From assembly GCF_900476395.1 (NCBI RefSeq), contig NZ_UIHB01000001.1, forward strand, positions 649,385 to 713,384: a DNA stretch of 64,000 nucleotides, read 5' to 3'. The notes beneath the pieces are model-generated. The model worked only from the letters and a program-made list of their open reading frames with translations. It ran no database searches and was not told the DNA's origin. Below, one piece after another: positions 17,173-27,003 of the stretch. The stretch's first letter is position 1, and each line of letters begins with the position of its first letter. The stretch is from Xanthomonas euroxanthea. GTDB taxonomy: Bacteria; Pseudomonadota; Gammaproteobacteria; Xanthomonadales; Xanthomonadaceae. The translations under genes and the position numbers were made by a program.

Positions 17173-17225
17173 CAAAGCCGCTAGCGCCCTTCGCCATCCC
17201 ACCCAGGCCCGATTCACGCTGTTGA

Positions 17226-18914
<1,689 letters not shown>

Positions 18915-18940
18915 TCCAGCCCTATCGGTTGTTGCAGCAA

Positions 18941-18972
18941 AAAAGGACCCCGCCGAAAGGCGGGGTTTTTTT
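18941..18972 (+). terminator. Rho-independent terminator of groESL
   Basis: CCCCGCC-GAAA-GGCGGGG stem-loop (18948-18965) with a GNRA tetraloop and a T7 run; an A-run precedes it. Confidence 0.95.
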
Positions 18973-19042
18973 GTGTCCGGTCGTGGATGCCGCAAGAGGC
19001 GATCGTCGATTGGTCGTGCCTGGTCCACGCAACCCCATGAGC

Positions 19043-19258
19043 CACGACCCCACGACCCCACGACCCCATGACCCCATGACCCCACGACCCCACGACCCCA
19101 TGACCCCATGACCCCATGACCCCATGACCCCATGACCCCATGACCCCATGACCCCGTGACCCCGTGACCCCGTGACCCCGTGACCCCGTGACCCCGTGAC
19201 CCCGTGACCCCGTGACCCCGTGACCCCATGACCCCATGACCCCATGACCCCATGACCC
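19043..19258. repeat. 27 exact tandem copies of an 8-bp unit
   Basis: 216 bp of CATGACCC-type octamers with no indel. Variants come in blocks in the order 3x CACGACCC, 2x CATGACCC, 2x CACGACCC, 7x CATGACCC, 9x CGTGACCC, 4x CATGACCC. It is non-coding and adjoins a GTAGGAGCGC hairpin at 19259 without a gap. Confidence 0.97.
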
Positions 19259-19327
19259 GTAGGAGCGCACCTGGGCGCGACGAGGCTTCACCGGTAACGC
19301 CCCAATCGCGCCCGGGTGCGCTCCTAC
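19259..19327. repeat. GTAGGAGCGC hairpin element, copy 2
   Basis: Arms 19259-19281 and 19305-19327 are inverted repeats with the same ends as the copies at 8134 and 51566. It directly follows the octamer array. Confidence 0.9.
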
Positions 19328-19436
19328 GCCGCGCCGATGCACCACCGGCTCGCGCAACCGGCTCGCGGCCCCAACCGTGTGCACCATCGCAAAACCGCGC
19401 AGATCGCGACGTCAATCACACTTGCATGACAAGGTG

Positions 19437-19466
19437 TTGACACCGATGTCATCGCAACCCTAGCGT
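19437..19466 (+). promoter_or_regulatory. Promoter-like site with palindrome, upstream of TonB-dependent receptor
   Basis: TTGACA (19437-19442) is a consensus -35. TAGCGT at 19461-19466, 18 nt later, is a weak -10. The -35 is overlapped by the palindrome TGACACCGATGTCA (19438-19451), which could be an operator. Confidence 0.45.
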
Positions 19467-19595
19467 CGCTGGGCAGGCGCTTGCGCCGAACGGTCGGGGG
19501 GCCATCGGACAGGGGGCGGCGATGCGGTGCATCGCTCGCAGGCGTCGTTGCAGTGGAATGCCACGCCGGTCATGCCGGCCTCTCCCGGGGATCTT

Positions 19596-22487
19596 ATGAA
19601 CTGCCGCAGTCATCGCCTTGCCTTGTCGATTTCCTTGTCCCTTGCCCTGACCGCCGCCGTCGCACCGTCGGCTACTGCCCAGCAGGCCGAGCCGGATCAA
19701 CCGCGTGCCACCTCCACGCTGGACGCGGTCAGCGTCACCGGCTCGCGCATCAAGCGCGCGCAGGTCGAAGGCGCGCAGCCGGTGGTCACCATCTCCGCGC
19801 AGCAGATCCAGCAGGAGGGCTTTGCCACCGTCTACGACGTGCTCAACAGCATGAACCAGCAGGGCTCGGTGGAGGCCGATACGCAATGGGGCTCGCACAC
19901 GCCCAATGCCTCGCCGATCAACCTGCGCGACCTGGGGCCAGGCCGCACGCTGCTGCTGGTCAACGGCCACCGCGTGGCCGATTACCCGCTGCCGTACGGC
20001 GGCGAAAGCAACTTTTCCAACTACAGCAACATCCCCTCCGCGGCGGTGGAGCGCATCGACATCCTGACCGGCGGCGCCTCGGCGATCTACGGCTCGGACG
20101 CGGTGGCCGGCGTGGTCAACGTGATCCTCAAGCGCGACTACCAGGGCGACCAGGTGCGCCTGCGCGGCGGCACTGCGACCGAAGGCGGCCGTGACAGTTT
20201 CGACGTGTCATGGGCGGGCGGGCGCACCGGCGAGAACTGGAGCCTGACCTACGCGCTGCAGGCCACCCGCCGCGACCCGCTGAACGGGCGCGATCGCCCG
20301 CAGATGGACGACTCCGACGACATGTCCTATTCCAACTGGACCGGCCAGAACCGCCGCTACGGCTTCAATCCGTTCACCGGCCTGAGCCTGGTCGATGCCA
20401 ACACCAGCGAACGCCTGGCGCCACCTGCCGGCACCTGCGCGCGCTTCGGCGGCGAGTTCATCGACGGGCAACGGCTGAGCTACGACCAGAACACCGGGGT
20501 GGTCACCAATGCCGGCGATTACTGCGGCGTGGCGCGCGACTACGGCGACTGGGGGCTGGTCACCGGCAGCGAGGATTATTCGGCCTATCTCTACGGCACC
20601 TGGAAATTCGGCGAGCACACCGAAGCCTGGGCCACGCTGTCGGCCAACCGCAGCATCGGCCGCTGGACCTACGACCCGCCGTACGCGTATCTGGGCCCGT
20701 TCCAGGACGCCGACACCGGGCGCTCGTTGAACCTGATCCGTCAGCTCACCCGGCGCGAAGCCGGCGGCTGGGACCGGCTGGCCAACTACAACAAGGAGCA
20801 GTCCTGGGACCTGAGTGCCGGCTTGCGCGGGGCGTGGGCGGACCGCTTCGACTGGGAACTGAGCGTGGGCCGCTCGCGCTACACGGTGGACGAATACGTG
20901 CGCACCGTGGGTACCGCGCGCGCCACCGCGTATTTCCTCGGCAGCCCCATCGGCACCGCTGTCGATGGCACGCCGATCCATGCGATCAACCAGGCGCGCC
21001 TGTATGCGCCGCTGTCCTCGAGCGAGTACGACGACCTGGTCGCCAAATCGCATAACTCGGCCTATTCGTGGGTGAACCAGGCCAGTTTCAGCCTCAGCGG
21101 CGATCTGGTGCAGGGCTGGGCCGGGCCGATCCGCTTCGCCACCGTGGCCGAAGTCGCCAAGCAGGGCTACCAGCTGTCGCCCGACCCTTGCGCCAACGAA
21201 TGCTATCCGGTGGACGTGGTGGACAGTGGTGGTGGCGAACGCCTGCGCAGTTCGGCCGGGCTGGAATTCCAGATCCCGCTGCTGTCGACGTTGAGCGCCA
21301 ACATCGCCGGTCGCTACGATCGCTATGGCAATTACCGTTCCTCGGCTGCGATTGCGACCGATGTCGGCACCCAGAGCGACACCACCTGGAGCGCGGGTCT
21401 GGAATGGCGCCCGGTCGAGAGCCTGTTGTTGCGCAGCACGCTGGCCACCAGCTTCCGCGCGCCTGACATGCACTACGTGCTCGGCGAACCCAGCTCCACC
21501 AACCAGACCGTGATCGACCAGTACCGCTGCATCGCCTCTGGCGCGTATCAGACCGGCGGCTGCAACGACGAGAACAGCAACATCTACTACACCGTGGATG
21601 TGAACCGTCGCGGCACCCCGGATCTGCGTTCGGAAACCGGCCGCTCGTTCACCGGCGGGGTGGTGTGGGACATCGTGCAGGGCCTGTCGCTGAGCGTGGA
21701 TTACTACCGCATCGAGCTGGAGGAAATGATCAAGGATCTGGACCGCGACGAGATCCTGTCGGCCGAAGCCGGCTGCCGCACCGGCACCACCATCAGCGGC
21801 GGCGCCTGGAACAATCCCGGCGGTGCCGGCTATTGCGACACCATCACCTCGCGGGTGACGCGCAACGCCGACGGCACCATCGCCAGCATCGAGCGCGGCC
21901 CGATCAACCTGGCGCAGATGGAAACCTCCGGCATCGACGCCTCGCTGAAATACCGGCTTGCCACCGCGGGCTGGGGCAACTTCCAGCTGTCGCTGGACTA
22001 CAACAACCTGCTGGCCTACCGCGAGCAGATCTACCGCACCGACAGCGATGAAAACCGCCGCGACGAACGCGTGCGCAGCCGTGTACGTGGCAGCGTGCAC
22101 TGGGATAACGGCGGCGCCTGGGACTGGACGGTGTACTTCCGCAGGCTCGGCTCCATGCGCGCCGTCAACTGGGGCACCTGCGCGCGTTTCGACGATGGCT
22201 ACCAACCCAGTGCCGCCGACGAATGCGTGGTCACCGACACCGCCAACGTGCATCTGGGCGAGAGCAGCAAGCGTTATTTCGGCCGCGTGGGCCCGGCGAT
22301 CTACTGGAACCTCAGCACCGGCTACAAGATCACCGACCACGCCAAGGTCAACTTCTACGTCAACAACGTGTTCAACGAAGTGGGCTACGAGAACAAGGAG
22401 CGCTTCTACGGCTACGGCTTCTACAACACCACGCTGTTCAATCCGATCGGCCGCGAAGTGGCGGCGGAATATGTGTTCACCTTCTGA
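19596..22487 (+). CDS. TonB-dependent outer-membrane receptor
   Basis: 963 aa from ATG 19596 (MNCRSHRLALS), with a signal peptide ending about ATA-QQA (residue 28). A TonB-box-like segment TLDAVSVTG precedes the plug (about 45-185; TVYDVLNSM, INLRDLGPGRTLLLVNGHRV, VERIDILTGGASAIYGSDAVAGVVNVILKRDY). A large beta-barrel follows and ends with the aromatic residue motif AAEYVFTF, as outer-membrane proteins do. There is no STN signalling domain. The RTLLLVNGHRV / GASAIYGSDAVAGVVN plug type is common among the many Xanthomonas receptors for plant-derived carbohydrates and peptides, but the substrate cannot be read here. Monocistronic, with no adjacent enzymes to hint at a CUT locus. Confidence 0.93.
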   Translation: MNCRSHRLALSISLSLALTAAVAPSATAQQAEPDQPRATSTLDAVSVTGSRIKRAQVEGAQPVVTISAQQIQQEGFATVYDVLNSMNQQGSVEADTQWGSHTPNASPINLRDLGPGRTLLLVNGHRVADYPLPYGGESNFSNYSNIPSAAVERIDILTGGASAIYGSDAVAGVVNVILKRDYQGDQVRLRGGTATEGGRDSFDVSWAGGRTGENWSLTYALQATRRDPLNGRDRPQMDDSDDMSYSNWTGQNRRYGFNPFTGLSLVDANTSERLAPPAGTCARFGGEFIDGQRLSYDQNTGVVTNAGDYCGVARDYGDWGLVTGSEDYSAYLYGTWKFGEHTEAWATLSANRSIGRWTYDPPYAYLGPFQDADTGRSLNLIRQLTRREAGGWDRLANYNKEQSWDLSAGLRGAWADRFDWELSVGRSRYTVDEYVRTVGTARATAYFLGSPIGTAVDGTPIHAINQARLYAPLSSSEYDDLVAKSHNSAYSWVNQASFSLSGDLVQGWAGPIRFATVAEVAKQGYQLSPDPCANECYPVDVVDSGGGERLRSSAGLEFQIPLLSTLSANIAGRYDRYGNYRSSAAIATDVGTQSDTTWSAGLEWRPVESLLLRSTLATSFRAPDMHYVLGEPSSTNQTVIDQYRCIASGAYQTGGCNDENSNIYYTVDVNRRGTPDLRSETGRSFTGGVVWDIVQGLSLSVDYYRIELEEMIKDLDRDEILSAEAGCRTGTTISGGAWNNPGGAGYCDTITSRVTRNADGTIASIERGPINLAQMETSGIDASLKYRLATAGWGNFQLSLDYNNLLAYREQIYRTDSDENRRDERVRSRVRGSVHWDNGGAWDWTVYFRRLGSMRAVNWGTCARFDDGYQPSAADECVVTDTANVHLGESSKRYFGRVGPAIYWNLSTGYKITDHAKVNFYVNNVFNEVGYENKERFYGYGFYNTTLFNPIGREVAAEYVFTF

Positions 22488-22502
22488 TTGAGCGTGGCGG
22501 CC

Positions 22503-22541
22503 GCACCACACGTCACGGCATAGCGCCGTGGCGTGTGGTGC
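22503..22541. terminator. Long hairpin after the TonB-dependent receptor
   Basis: 17-nt arms 22503-22519 and 22525-22541 (start GCACCACACG) pair with one mismatch, 16 nt after the receptor stop. There is no T-run, so it may be a factor-dependent terminator or 3'-protecting structure. I see no gene in the remaining 22542-23029, which probably contains the promoter of the aro leader transcript. Confidence 0.5.
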
Positions 22542-23029
22542 AGGAAAAAACGGGCGCGCCGTTTGTCATCCACCCTGCAGCAGGTGGGGTTGCGTGGTCA
22601 CCGACGATGGTCGACACGAAACGTTTCTGCTGCAGGGCCTGACTGGATCTTGGCAGCGCGGGAGTCACCGCTACTTGTCGCTGGGTGCGTTGTCCAAGTG
22701 CGCAGCGCAGTGACCCAACATCGAAGCCGGCGCTGGTTGAAGCCATGTAGGGGAGAGAGGGCTGGTCGGGTGTACCGCGCCCAGTCCCGAAGTCCGCGGA
22801 GTTGGTGATCGATTGTTCGCATCGTCATGATCGGCCGTGCTTATGCCCGCGGCGTATCGGCGTTGCATCCCTGCGCAGGTTGCGTTTGAGACGCTGCAAT
22901 TGCAGGGGTTTCGACACGATGAAGTGCGGGTCAGGCCATCGACCCGGCTGGCGCCGGCTGCGCGCTGCAATGTTCCGTTGCCGATGAAACAGTGGCATGG
23001 CCGAAACGTGCGTGGTATCAATGCACTCA

Positions 23030-23113
23030 ATGAACGCACCCCGCAGCCAGTTTTACTTTTGGTACTACGGTTTTCCGATGCCGCTGGCGGAGGACGGATT
23101 GCGCTCACCCTGA
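23030..23113 (+). CDS. Aromatic leader peptide controlling DAHP synthase
   Basis: 27 codons from ATG 23030 to TGA 23111-23113. In-frame ATGs at 23021 and 22997 are alternatives; no clear ribosome site decides. Residues 8-15 read FYFWYYGF, seven aromatic residues of eight (3 Phe, 3 Tyr, 1 Trp), followed by PMPLAEDGLRSP. The run sits 13-18 nt before an antiterminator arm (23081-23090) and 75 nt before an intrinsic terminator, the geometry of a classical attenuator. The downstream gene is the first enzyme of aromatic amino-acid synthesis. Ribosome stalling on scarce Phe/Tyr/Trp tRNA would allow read-through. Pattern read directly from sequence; function inferred. Confidence 0.85.
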   Translation: MNAPRSQFYFWYYGFPMPLAEDGLRSP

Positions 23114-23169
23114 AGAAATCTTCAGCAGCATTCCCGAAAAGCCGCCAGCGCACACTGGCGGCTTTTTTT
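23081..23169 (+). promoter_or_regulatory. Transcription attenuator: antiterminator and terminator
   Basis: Terminator: GCCGCCAG (23141-23148), loop CGCACA, CTGGCGGC (23155-23162), then a T7 run; four A precede it. Antiterminator: CCGCTGGCGG (23081-23090, inside the leader peptide gene) is complementary to 23142-23151 at 9 of 10 positions, so it competes for the 5' arm of the terminator. A small extra hairpin CTGAAG-AAAT-CTTCAG (23110-23125) covers the leader stop codon. Confidence 0.88.
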
Positions 23170-23221
23170 GTTGCCGCCGCGCCTGGCCCCCTGATGCAAC
23201 ACCGCCCACCGAGACACTGTT

Positions 23222-24295
23222 ATGCCGCCTGTGACCGATGACCTGCGTATCCGCAAGATCGAAGCCCTTGCCCCGCCTTCGCAGCTGCTGTCGCTGCTGC
23301 CCTGCGACGAGCGCGCTTCCGAGACCGTGACCAACTCGCGCGCCGCGCTGCACGCCATCCTGCATGGCCACGACGACCGCCTGGCGGTGGTGATCGGGCC
23401 CTGCTCGATCCACGATCCGGTCGCGGCGATGGACTATGCGCACCGCCTGCGCCCGCTGCGCGAGCAATTCGGTGATGCGCTGGAGATCGTGATGCGGGTG
23501 TACTTCGAAAAGCCGCGCACCACCATCGGCTGGAAGGGCCTGATTAACGACCCGGATCTGGATGGCAGCTTTCAGATCAACAAGGGCCTGCGGGTGGCGC
23601 GCGGTCTGCTGCGCGACATCAACAACCTCGGTCTGCCGGCCGGCGTGGAATTTCTCGACATCATCTCGCCGCAGTACATCGCCGACCTGGTGGCCTGGGG
23701 CGCGATCGGCGCGCGCACCACCGAAAGCCAGGTGCACCGCGAAATGGCCTCGGGCCTGTCGTGCCCGGTGGGCTTCAAGAACGGCACCGGTGGCGACGTC
23801 AAGATCGCGGTGGATGCGGTGGGCGCGGCCTCGCACCCGCATCATTTCCTGGCCGTGACCAAGGACGGCCACACCGCGGTGGCCGCAACCGCAGGCAATC
23901 CGGATTGCCATGTGATCCTGCGCGGCGGCAAGCAGCCCAACTTCGATGCGGCCAATGTGGAAGCGGCCAGCCAGGTGCTCAACAAATCCGGGTTGCCGGC
24001 GCGCCTGATGATCGATGCCAGCCATGCCAACAGCGGCAAGAACCCCGAGAACCAGCCCAAGGTCATCGACGACATCGCCACGCAGCTGGAAGGCGGCGAG
24101 ACGCGCATCGTCGGCGTCATGGTGGAGAGCCACCTGGTCGGCGGACGCCAGGAGCTGGTGCGCGGCTGCGAGCTGACCTACGGCCAGAGCATCACCGACG
24201 GCTGCCTGGGCTGGGACGCCTCGGTGCAGGTGCTGGAGCGCCTGGCGACGGCCGTGCGTGCGCGGCGTGCCAGGCGGGTTGCCGAAGCGGCGTGA
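23222..24295 (+). CDS. aroG: 3-deoxy-7-phosphoheptulonate synthase, type I (AroG/AroF family)
   Basis: 357 aa. The enzyme condenses phosphoenolpyruvate and erythrose-4-phosphate to DAHP, the entry step of the shikimate pathway. Motifs: VVIGPCSIHDP with metal ligand Cys61, MRVYFEKPRTTIGWKGLINDPDLDGSF, GARTTESQVHREMASGLSCPVGFKNGT, and IDASHANSGKN and GVMVESHLVGGRQ near the C-terminus. The N-terminal extension typical of feedback-regulated type I enzymes is present; which amino acid inhibits it cannot be told by eye. Expression is preceded by the leader-peptide attenuator. The symbol aroG denotes the family rather than a proven isozyme. Confidence 0.94.
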   Translation: MPPVTDDLRIRKIEALAPPSQLLSLLPCDERASETVTNSRAALHAILHGHDDRLAVVIGPCSIHDPVAAMDYAHRLRPLREQFGDALEIVMRVYFEKPRTTIGWKGLINDPDLDGSFQINKGLRVARGLLRDINNLGLPAGVEFLDIISPQYIADLVAWGAIGARTTESQVHREMASGLSCPVGFKNGTGGDVKIAVDAVGAASHPHHFLAVTKDGHTAVAATAGNPDCHVILRGGKQPNFDAANVEAASQVLNKSGLPARLMIDASHANSGKNPENQPKVIDDIATQLEGGETRIVGVMVESHLVGGRQELVRGCELTYGQSITDGCLGWDASVQVLERLATAVRARRARRVAEAA

Positions 24296-25108
24296 TCGTC
24301 GGGGCAGCCGGGTGAGGGGACGCGGCTTCGCCCGCACCCTCATCCGGCGCTGCGCGCCACCTTCTCCGGCAGGGAGAAGGGATAAGCCCTGCTCCCTGCG
24401 GCGCGCCAAGGTACAGCGTGCGCGTCACTGGCGCGCGTGTCTTGGCACGCGCGCGCTGCCAGCACGGGCCGGGTCGCGGAGCGGGGGGATGCGCGTACGG
24501 CGGATGACAGCGATCTGAGACTGCATGCCCACAAACGATGCGGCGCACTCGCCGGCGCGCAAGGGCATAAATACAAAGCCCATCTCATCCGGACTGCAGT
24601 ATCTCAACGCGCAGCACCTTGACGCGCCGCAGATTCCATCCGGTGCTTCGCATACCCAAGTGCAAAGCGTCCAGCACGCCGCACATCCCAAACAGCGCGC
24701 GCTTGGGCGGCAAGCGGTCAACACGCCGGTCGAGCAGCCTGGCGATGCACACAGTCGTGTTGATGGCCGCTCCAGAACACGAACGCCGGGCCGCTGCAAG
24801 GAGCCGCCTGGCGGATTTGGCACCACCCGGTAATGACCCGTCGCGCCCAGCGGCAGGAGGGGGAGAGAGCCGTCCTGCCGCCGAATGCGAGCGGGCAGGA
24901 ACGTTATCCGCCACCTGCATGACGTGGCGATGTCACGCAGGTCGGCACCGGCAATGCAGTTCGGCCAGCGTCAAACGCCAGCATGACAACTGCACCATGA
25001 CTTCCCTCCCATGGCAGCAGCGTTGCAAGTTGCCCAAGGCAAAGCACCATCGGGCGTCGACGTTCTTCCACTACACCTATCGCGCCGCCACGCTGGGCTA
25101 CAACCGCC
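24296..25108. other. Long intergenic region with a CCCTTCTCC-type repeat
   Basis: About 810 bp without a supportable gene. At 24312-24382 there is a copy of a dispersed element (GTGAGGGGACGCGGCTTCGC ... CCTTCTCCGGCAGGGAGAAGG) related to 48588-48652 and 58527-58578. Open frames are present, but none has a domain, ribosome site or Xanthomonas-like codon pattern I can defend. Confidence 0.6.
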
Positions 25109-25130
25109 GATTCCCGATTCCCGATTCCCC
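25109..25130. repeat. GATTCCC array (three units), 3' of CoA transferase
   Basis: Three GATTCCC units on the + strand ending 2 nt from the stop codon of the minus-strand CoA-transferase gene; GGGAATC in the sense of that gene. Confidence 0.85.
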
Positions 25131-25132
25131 AC

Positions 25133-26647
25133 TCACCCCAACATATCCCCGGTCTCCAACCAGCGCTGATGCCACGACAGCGCCTCGGTCAGCAGATGCG
25201 GGGTGTGCTTGCCATAGCTGTCGCGATTGGCGCGCGCCACATACTCTTCCAATGCATCGCGGTAGCGCGGGTGCACGCAGTGATCGAGCAACTGGCGTGC
25301 GCGTTGCTTGGGCGTGAGGCCGCGCAGATCGGCCAGGCCTTGTTCGGTGACGATCACCGAGACGTCGTGTTCGGTGTGGTCGACATGGCTGACCATCGGC
25401 ACGATCGACGAGATGCTGCCAGCCTTGGCGATGCTGGGACTCAGGAAGATCGACAGGAAGCCGTTGCGCGCGAAGTCGCCGGAGCCGCCGATGCCGTTCA
25501 TGATGCGGCTGCCCATCACGTGGGTGGAATTGACGTTGCCGTACAGGTCGGCCTCGATCATGCCGTTCATGCCGATGCAGCCGAGCCGGCGCACCAGTTC
25601 CGGGTGATTGGAAATCTCCTGCGTGCGCATGATGATGCGCTGCCGGTAGAAATCGATATTGCGCTTGAATTCCTCGTTGCCCTCCGGGCTGAGCGCAAAA
25701 CCGGTACACGAGGCGTAGCGCAGCACGCCATCGCGCAGCAGCGCGAGCATGCCGTCCTGGATCACCTCGGTGAAGGCCTCCAGATCGCGGAAGCCGCTGC
25801 GTGCAAGCCCGGCCAGCACCGCATTGGGAATATTGCCCACGCCCGATTGCAGCGGCAGCAGGCTGGCCGGTAGCCGGCCCTTGCTTACTTCATGGCGCAG
25901 GAACGCGATCAAGTGTTCGGCGATGCGTTCGCTGCTGTCGTCGGCAGCGGCGAACGGGCTGTTGCGGTCCGGGCCATGCGTGCGCACCACTGCCACGATC
26001 TTGTCCGGATCGCAGCGCAGGCTGGGCTCGCCGATGCGGTCGTCGCCGTGGATCAGCGGAATCGGCTTGCGCTGCGGCGGCAGCGCGGTGCCGTAGTAGA
26101 CATCGTGCATGCCATCCAGGCCGGCCGGCTGCCAGTCGTTGACCTCGATGATCACCTTGCTGGCCAGGTCCAGCCAGGTCTTGTTGTTGCCGATCGAGGT
26201 GGACGGCACCAGGCTGCCGTCGGCGCGGATCGCCGAGACTTCTACCACGGCGGTGTCGATCTGCCCGTAGAAACCGAACCAGACATGCTGGGCGACGTGG
26301 CTGAGATGGATGTCGATATAGTCCAGCGTGCCGGCGTTGATGCGTTGGCGCGCGTCCGGGTCGGACTGGAACGGCATGCGCATGGCGATGCCGTCGGCCT
26401 TGGCCAGTGCGCCGTCCAGTTCCGGCGCGGTGGACGCGCCGGTCATCAACTTGATCTGGAACGGCTGGCCCTGCAGATGCGCCGCTTCGATGCGCTGCGC
26501 CAGCGCCATCGGCACCGCCTTGGGGTAACCGGAGCCGGTGAAGCCGCTCATCGCCACGGTCTCGCCGGGCTGGATCAATGCGGCAGCGGCCTCGGCAGAA
26601 ACCAGGCGCTCGCGCAGCGGCGCGTACAGGATGCGTTCGTCGGACAT
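25133..26647 (-). CDS. Acetyl-CoA hydrolase / succinate CoA-transferase family
   Basis: 504 aa from ATG 26647 (MSDERILYAPLRERL). This family (class I CoA transferases such as succinyl-CoA:acetate and propionyl-CoA:succinate CoA-transferases) moves CoA between acids through a glutamyl-CoA intermediate. Signatures: SGFTGSGYPKAVPMALAQ near the N-terminus, LQSGVGNIPNAVLAGL, and the segment AFTEVIQDGMLALL holding the probable catalytic Glu; GSGDFARNGFLSIFLSPS and SHVDHTEHDVSVIVTEQGLADLRGLTPKQRA follow. Length is as expected. It stands alone and divergently from the AsmA-like genes (355-bp gap), so its substrate pair is unclear; acetate overflow or propionate use are the obvious options. Confidence 0.9.
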   Translation of the reverse strand: MSDERILYAPLRERLVSAEAAAALIQPGETVAMSGFTGSGYPKAVPMALAQRIEAAHLQGQPFQIKLMTGASTAPELDGALAKADGIAMRMPFQSDPDARQRINAGTLDYIDIHLSHVAQHVWFGFYGQIDTAVVEVSAIRADGSLVPSTSIGNNKTWLDLASKVIIEVNDWQPAGLDGMHDVYYGTALPPQRKPIPLIHGDDRIGEPSLRCDPDKIVAVVRTHGPDRNSPFAAADDSSERIAEHLIAFLRHEVSKGRLPASLLPLQSGVGNIPNAVLAGLARSGFRDLEAFTEVIQDGMLALLRDGVLRYASCTGFALSPEGNEEFKRNIDFYRQRIIMRTQEISNHPELVRRLGCIGMNGMIEADLYGNVNSTHVMGSRIMNGIGGSGDFARNGFLSIFLSPSIAKAGSISSIVPMVSHVDHTEHDVSVIVTEQGLADLRGLTPKQRARQLLDHCVHPRYRDALEEYVARANRDSYGKHTPHLLTEALSWHQRWLETGDMLG

Positions 26648-27003
26648 GGGCGGCACAGCAGGCAGGAGACGTCCCATTATCGCCGCTGCGTGCGTCGGCC
26701 GCGCTGCGACCATGGTGCAATGCGCCTCGCGGGCCGCGTCGGCCGCGTGCGAAGCGACCTGTTGCGTGGCAGGAGCACGGCACGGGCGAGGCTTCATCCA
26801 CTCCCGTTGCGCATCTGGGACACTGCCATATGTGGCGTTGGCGTCGCTGGCCGGCCGTCTCGCGCACCACCCGCGCTACAGCCGGCCGCCATGCAGCTCC
26901 AGCTGGCGTGCAGGGTGTGCGGTAACGGGCCACCGGCCACGTTCACGCCTCGCCGCCAGCGCAACCGTGATAGTGGCGGCAGACTCGACTTGTGCCTGCG
27001 CCC
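26648..27003. other. Divergent promoter region, CoA transferase / AsmA-like gene
   Basis: 356 bp between two divergent starts. It must contain both promoters. No repeat or clear -35/-10 element was recognised. Confidence 0.5.

Noticed and set aside
19043..19258. Octamer array as CRISPR or coding repeat
   Set aside because: No spacers, unit too short, and the open frames through it on the minus strand (GHGVMGSW-type) are simply the consequence of a tandem repeat whose length is a multiple of 8.
20208..22511. 767-codon minus-strand frame opposite the TonB-dependent receptor
   Set aside because: High-GC antisense frame with no motif; the receptor frame has signal peptide, plug and barrel end.
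24619..25317. 232-codon frame in the long gap after DAHP synthase
   Set aside because: No ribosome site or domain, and it overlaps the 3' end of the well-supported CoA-transferase gene on the other strand.
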